This document shows positions 14,131-16,278 of a DNA stretch of 16,278 nucleotides, piece after piece. Numbering within the stretch: position 1 is the first letter of the stretch; every line of letters begins with the position of its first letter. The stretch is from NCBI GenBank assembly GCA_030630685.1, contig DAOVMN010000007.1:1-16278 (forward strand). The letters are read 5' to 3'. Source of the stretch: Thermoplasmata archaeon (GTDB taxonomy: Archaea > Thermoplasmatota > DAOVMN01). The notes beneath the pieces were generated by a model. The model was not told the origin of the DNA. It was given only the letters and a program-made list of their open reading frames with translations, and ran no database searches. Position numbers and translations under genes: made by a program.

Positions 14131-14832
14131 TCATTGTTTGAATCGGGTTTGTTGGGTCGGTTCTCCGCCTGAGTTCCATTCCTCGTTGTCTACTTTTCCG
14201 TTCTTGTTGGTGTCCTCTGTGCCGTCAGGGACATTATTGCCATCTGTGTCCGGGTCAAGGGCGAGTCTGTGGTGGTTGTCGGGTCGGTATCGTAGTTGGA
14301 GACTGAGAAGTCACCGGAATTATCCACGGTGGTGAAGATTTTGACGTAGTCAAAGTAAACTCCGGAAGAAACTGAAGTGGCTGCAAGTTTGATTGTAATC
14401 TGTGTACAGTCACCAGATGTGGTAAAGGGCACCTCTACCTGTTCCCAGATGCCGGAGGATTCCGTTGTTATATCATCCAACGAGGTAGTTCCATCAAATA
14501 TCTCAACTTTACCAATATCCGATGAATCTTCACAGTAGATTCTGGCTCTGACCTCGTAATCTGTGTTAAGTTCCACTGTGATGGGATCAGAAGTCCGCAT
14601 AAGCATCCGTACTTTCTGCTTTCATGGAATAGGAGCCCTGGAAAGCATCATCTGAATAGATACGATTGATAGGACCTGCTTGTGCCCAATTGGCTGCGCC
14701 ACCCCCACTGCCCTCTGTTTCAAATCCGCCGTTATCTACACCGCCAATCCTTATTTCCGTCAATGTAATCACACCGCTCTGCCTTCCAAGCTCGAGACCA
14801 TAGAAAAGCTTGGTATATCCTTCAACCTTCAA
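14131..14832 (-). pseudogene. Surface-protein C-terminal fragment with jelly-roll and Ca-binding repeat, two frameshifts
   Basis: Read on the minus strand, three frames join into one product. Segment 1 (14832 to about 14595) runs from VNEFSLKVEGYTKLFY through GLELGRQSGVITLTEIRIGG and GFETEGSGGG to AESTDAYADF. Segment 2 (about 14600-14265) continues with SDPITVELNTDYEVRARIYC, a carbohydrate-binding jelly-roll (CenC-like) pattern, to SNYDTDPTTTTDS. Segment 3 (to 14131) reads LDPDTDGNNVPDGTEDTNKN and GKVDNEEWNSGG, a thrombospondin type 3-like calcium repeat. The change points lie near 14596 and 14263. There is no ATG and no ribosome binding site upstream, only a TTG at 14832. It is best seen as a decayed or displaced 3' part of a large secreted protein. 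Assembly error at the two shifts is possible. Confidence 0.65.
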
Positions 14833-14839
14833 ACTAAAT

Positions 14840-15352
14840 TCATTTACAGGAATTTAGAATTCCTGCTTGAACTTTAATTTTCACATTATTGGAGCTGATT
14901 TTATCTTTAAGATTATTGATGAAAATCTTCATGTCTTCAAATTTGAAATCAAGCTTTGTTTCTATAATAGTGTCATCTAACGATGTGATTTTGATTGAGA
15001 CATGAGGGCATTTATAATTTATAACGGTTTGATACTTTCTCACATAGATTTTTTTAATTTTTTCTAGTGGCATCACATCTTGAATTATCCTTTTCCTTTT
15101 GAAAGGATAGTGCTTCTTTAGAGTTACATAGGAATCATTAACTTCTAATATCTCGCTTAAAGGGCAAATTGAAGATAGAAGTGGTAAACCGATAATAATT
15201 AAAAGCAAAACCCAAAGTAAATTTATATCTGGATTCTTATAAAATGATGACAAAAACATTGATAATGCCATTGACCAATAGATGATTTCCATTTTGTAAG
15301 TTGTTTTTTTTATTGTTACATCATTCGTATTAATTTGTCGAGTAGAGCTCAT
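14840..15352 (-). CDS. Small membrane protein with two transmembrane segments and a PH-like cytoplasmic domain (copy B)
   Basis: The 170-residue protein has a short polar N-terminus, two hydrophobic segments (EIIYWSMALSMFLSSF and INLLWVLLLIIIGLPLL) and a beta-rich C-terminal half beginning at SEILEVNDSYVTLKKH. That layout resembles bacterial PH-like membrane proteins, but the assignment is tentative. It is a paralogue of the partial gene at the right edge: both share SEILE followed by N/D residues, a Lys/Arg-rich beta stretch, and endings in AGIL or AGVL. The start ATG overlaps the stop of the upstream surface fragment as ATGA, so the two are translationally coupled. The gene is very AT-rich, in contrast to the surface fragments on both sides, which suggests a separate origin. 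Function unknown. Confidence 0.7.
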   Translation of the reverse strand: MSSTRQINTNDVTIKKTTYKMEIIYWSMALSMFLSSFYKNPDINLLWVLLLIIIGLPLLSSICPLSEILEVNDSYVTLKKHYPFKRKRIIQDVMPLEKIKKIYVRKYQTVINYKCPHVSIKITSLDDTIIETKLDFKFEDMKIFINNLKDKISSNNVKIKVQAGILNSCK

Positions 15353-15861
15353 AGTCCACCCCCTGTTAGCGTAATAGCTCTGGGGTTACCATGAACCCCC
15401 TCCACAGTCACCCAGACATGCTTGATGAGGTACAGTTTGACATCCGGTACTGGCCAGGGGTTATCTACAACCGTTACCCAGCCCCAGTCCTTGTCGAGGG
15501 CTTTGCCCTCATCCTCCGCAGTAATCTCGATGGTGTAGCTGCCGAGTTCATACCTCGCAAGTGAAACCGCTTTCAGCACGTCCAGGGTCTCATCATTGGT
15601 CTTGAAGTGGAACTCGGTTTCACCGTTCCCTTCGATTGTTTCGCTGATCCCTTCGTCCACAATCACAGTCACGGAATCCTTCTGCCACCCCTGGGAGACC
15701 TCTCCCTCAAAGAACCCCCAGGATACCTCCGTGCTCGCAAGGCTCCCCACGGAACCGCAGGTCCCTGGACCATTGATCGCTGGCAGGATTCCAGTGGTTC
15801 TACCCAGTTCAAGACCGTCGGGAAGGTCGTCATTGTTGGTTCTGCAACCTTCACTCTCCAT
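15349..15861 (-). CDS. Short surface-protein-like module beginning near a GLELGR motif (copy A)
   Basis: The 170-residue product starts MESEGCRTNNDDLPDGLELG, which resembles the calcium-repeat end of large archaeal surface proteins. A beta-sandwich-like region follows (VTVIVDEGISETIEGNG, YELGSYTIEITAEDEG, KDWGWVTVVDNPWPVPDVKL) up to the end at LTGGGL. No signal peptide precedes it, so it would not be exported as it stands, and it looks like a detached C-terminal part. It nevertheless has a good AAGGAG site (complement of 15871-15876) 9 nt before its ATG. The opening aligns with that of the frameshifted fragment at 14832: LKME or LKVE, then G-C/Y-x-T, then GLELGR and TTG or QSG. It is not recognised beyond this. 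Confidence 0.6.
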   Translation of the reverse strand: MESEGCRTNNDDLPDGLELGRTTGILPAINGPGTCGSVGSLASTEVSWGFFEGEVSQGWQKDSVTVIVDEGISETIEGNGETEFHFKTNDETLDVLKAVSLARYELGSYTIEITAEDEGKALDKDWGWVTVVDNPWPVPDVKLYLIKHVWVTVEGVHGNPRAITLTGGGL

Positions 15862-15863
15862 CT

Positions 15864-16278
15864 TTAACTTCTCCTTTGTTGATCTAAAACCCCAGCATCA
15901 TCCTTCAAAATGATATTTTTTTCTTGAATTCTTTTTAATAGCTCCTCAACAAAGGGTTTCATTACTTCTTTTTTATAGGGGAATGATGAGATTTTCCCTT
16001 TGCTATGTCGAATATTTAAGATGCATGAATTAATTAAAATGGGATGAATCGCAATACTCCTAATTCTATTCAACTGAATCCTCTCAGATTTAATTTTTTT
16101 TCTCAAAAGGAAATAACCGAATTTTCGATATATGTGTGTTTCGTTATCAATCTCCAGAATTTCACTATAAGGAATCTTTTCATAAAGATAGATCATTATA
16201 AAAAACACAAAGAACCATATAGAAACTTCTATTACAGGATCTGCGTGAATGTCATCACCAATATTAATAAAAAAGCTA
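15864..16278 (-). CDS. Small membrane protein with PH-like domain (copy A), 5' partial
   Basis: The minus-strand frame is open from the right edge to the stop at 15864, giving 137 visible residues. A GTG at 16208 lies within the membrane segment and is unlikely to be the start. Visible parts are a hydrophobic segment (VSIWFFVFFIMIYLY), then IPYSEILEIDNE, a basic beta-rich domain and the ending KDDAGVLDQQRRS. It is a paralogue of the protein at 14840-15352, with the same order: hydrophobic segment, SEILE, basic strands, a C-terminal helix and AG(V/I)L. The next gene starts only 2 nt after its stop. Function unknown. Confidence 0.65.
   Translation of the reverse strand, partial: SFFINIGDDIHADPVIEVSIWFFVFFIMIYLYEKIPYSEILEIDNETHIYRKFGYFLLRKKIKSERIQLNRIRSIAIHPILINSCILNIRHSKGKISSFPYKKEVMKPFVEELLKRIQEKNIILKDDAGVLDQQRRS

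Noticed and set aside
15349..15861. Calling the surface module a toxin and the membrane protein its immunity protein
   Set aside because: The gene order would fit, but the module reads like a structural beta-sandwich with no catalytic motif that I can identify. Left as a hypothesis under the cassette finding.
1..16278. tRNA, rRNA, insertion sequences and integrase-type attachment sites
   Set aside because: None were recognised on either strand by reading. A covariance-model search was not possible here.

Overview
The window is archaeal chromosome. At the left is the end of a Kae1-type KEOPS subunit gene. At the right-centre is a tight cluster of ribosomal proteins S3Ae and S6e, initiation factor aIF2 gamma and a UTP24/FCF1-like PIN protein. 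Promoters are of the archaeal TATA type, one or two of them placed so close to the gene that the transcript would be leaderless, while genes inside operons carry strong AGGAGG Shine-Dalgarno sites. The S3Ae and S6e sequences remind me of Thermoplasmatota and relatives, but that placement is an impression, not a computed result.

Layout. (1) <1-924: kae1, 5' end outside the window. (2) 1055-2497: a solitary AAA/DUF4143 ATPase gene behind three tandem palindromes spaced exactly 33 bp, followed by a 40-codon in-frame orphan piece. (3) 2728-3111: a helix-turn-helix regulator with three CxxC pairs. (4) 3251-11025: an eight-gene operon for a complete [FeFe] hydrogenase: a DUF1858 protein, a NuoE-like subunit (HydC), a NuoF-like subunit (HydB), the catalytic HydA, maturase HydG, an unrecognised 99-residue protein, maturase HydE and maturase HydF. 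Most junctions overlap or carry an ideal Shine-Dalgarno site. (5) 11263-14117: S3Ae, S6e, aIF2 gamma and PIN, ending at a T7 tract. (6) 14131-16278, minus strand: two alternating copies of a pair consisting of a short AT-rich membrane protein and a GC-richer piece of a large surface protein. One surface piece carries two frameshifts.

How the parts work together. HydA, HydB and HydC should form a soluble NAD(P)-linked [FeFe] hydrogenase. HydE, HydG and HydF build its diiron subcluster. HydB is the minimal NuoF-like form without the extra ferredoxin-like domains of the well-known bifurcating enzymes, so a simple NAD(P)H-linked reaction is a reasonable inference. The cysteine-rich regulator and the DUF1858 protein at the front are candidates for redox or metal control.

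The most interesting points are: a complete, clustered [FeFe] hydrogenase system lying directly between archaeal core genes; variant cysteine motifs in HydA and HydG; the unknown gene between hydG and hydE; the operator-like array before the ATPase; and the tandem surface-protein/membrane-protein cassettes at the right edge.
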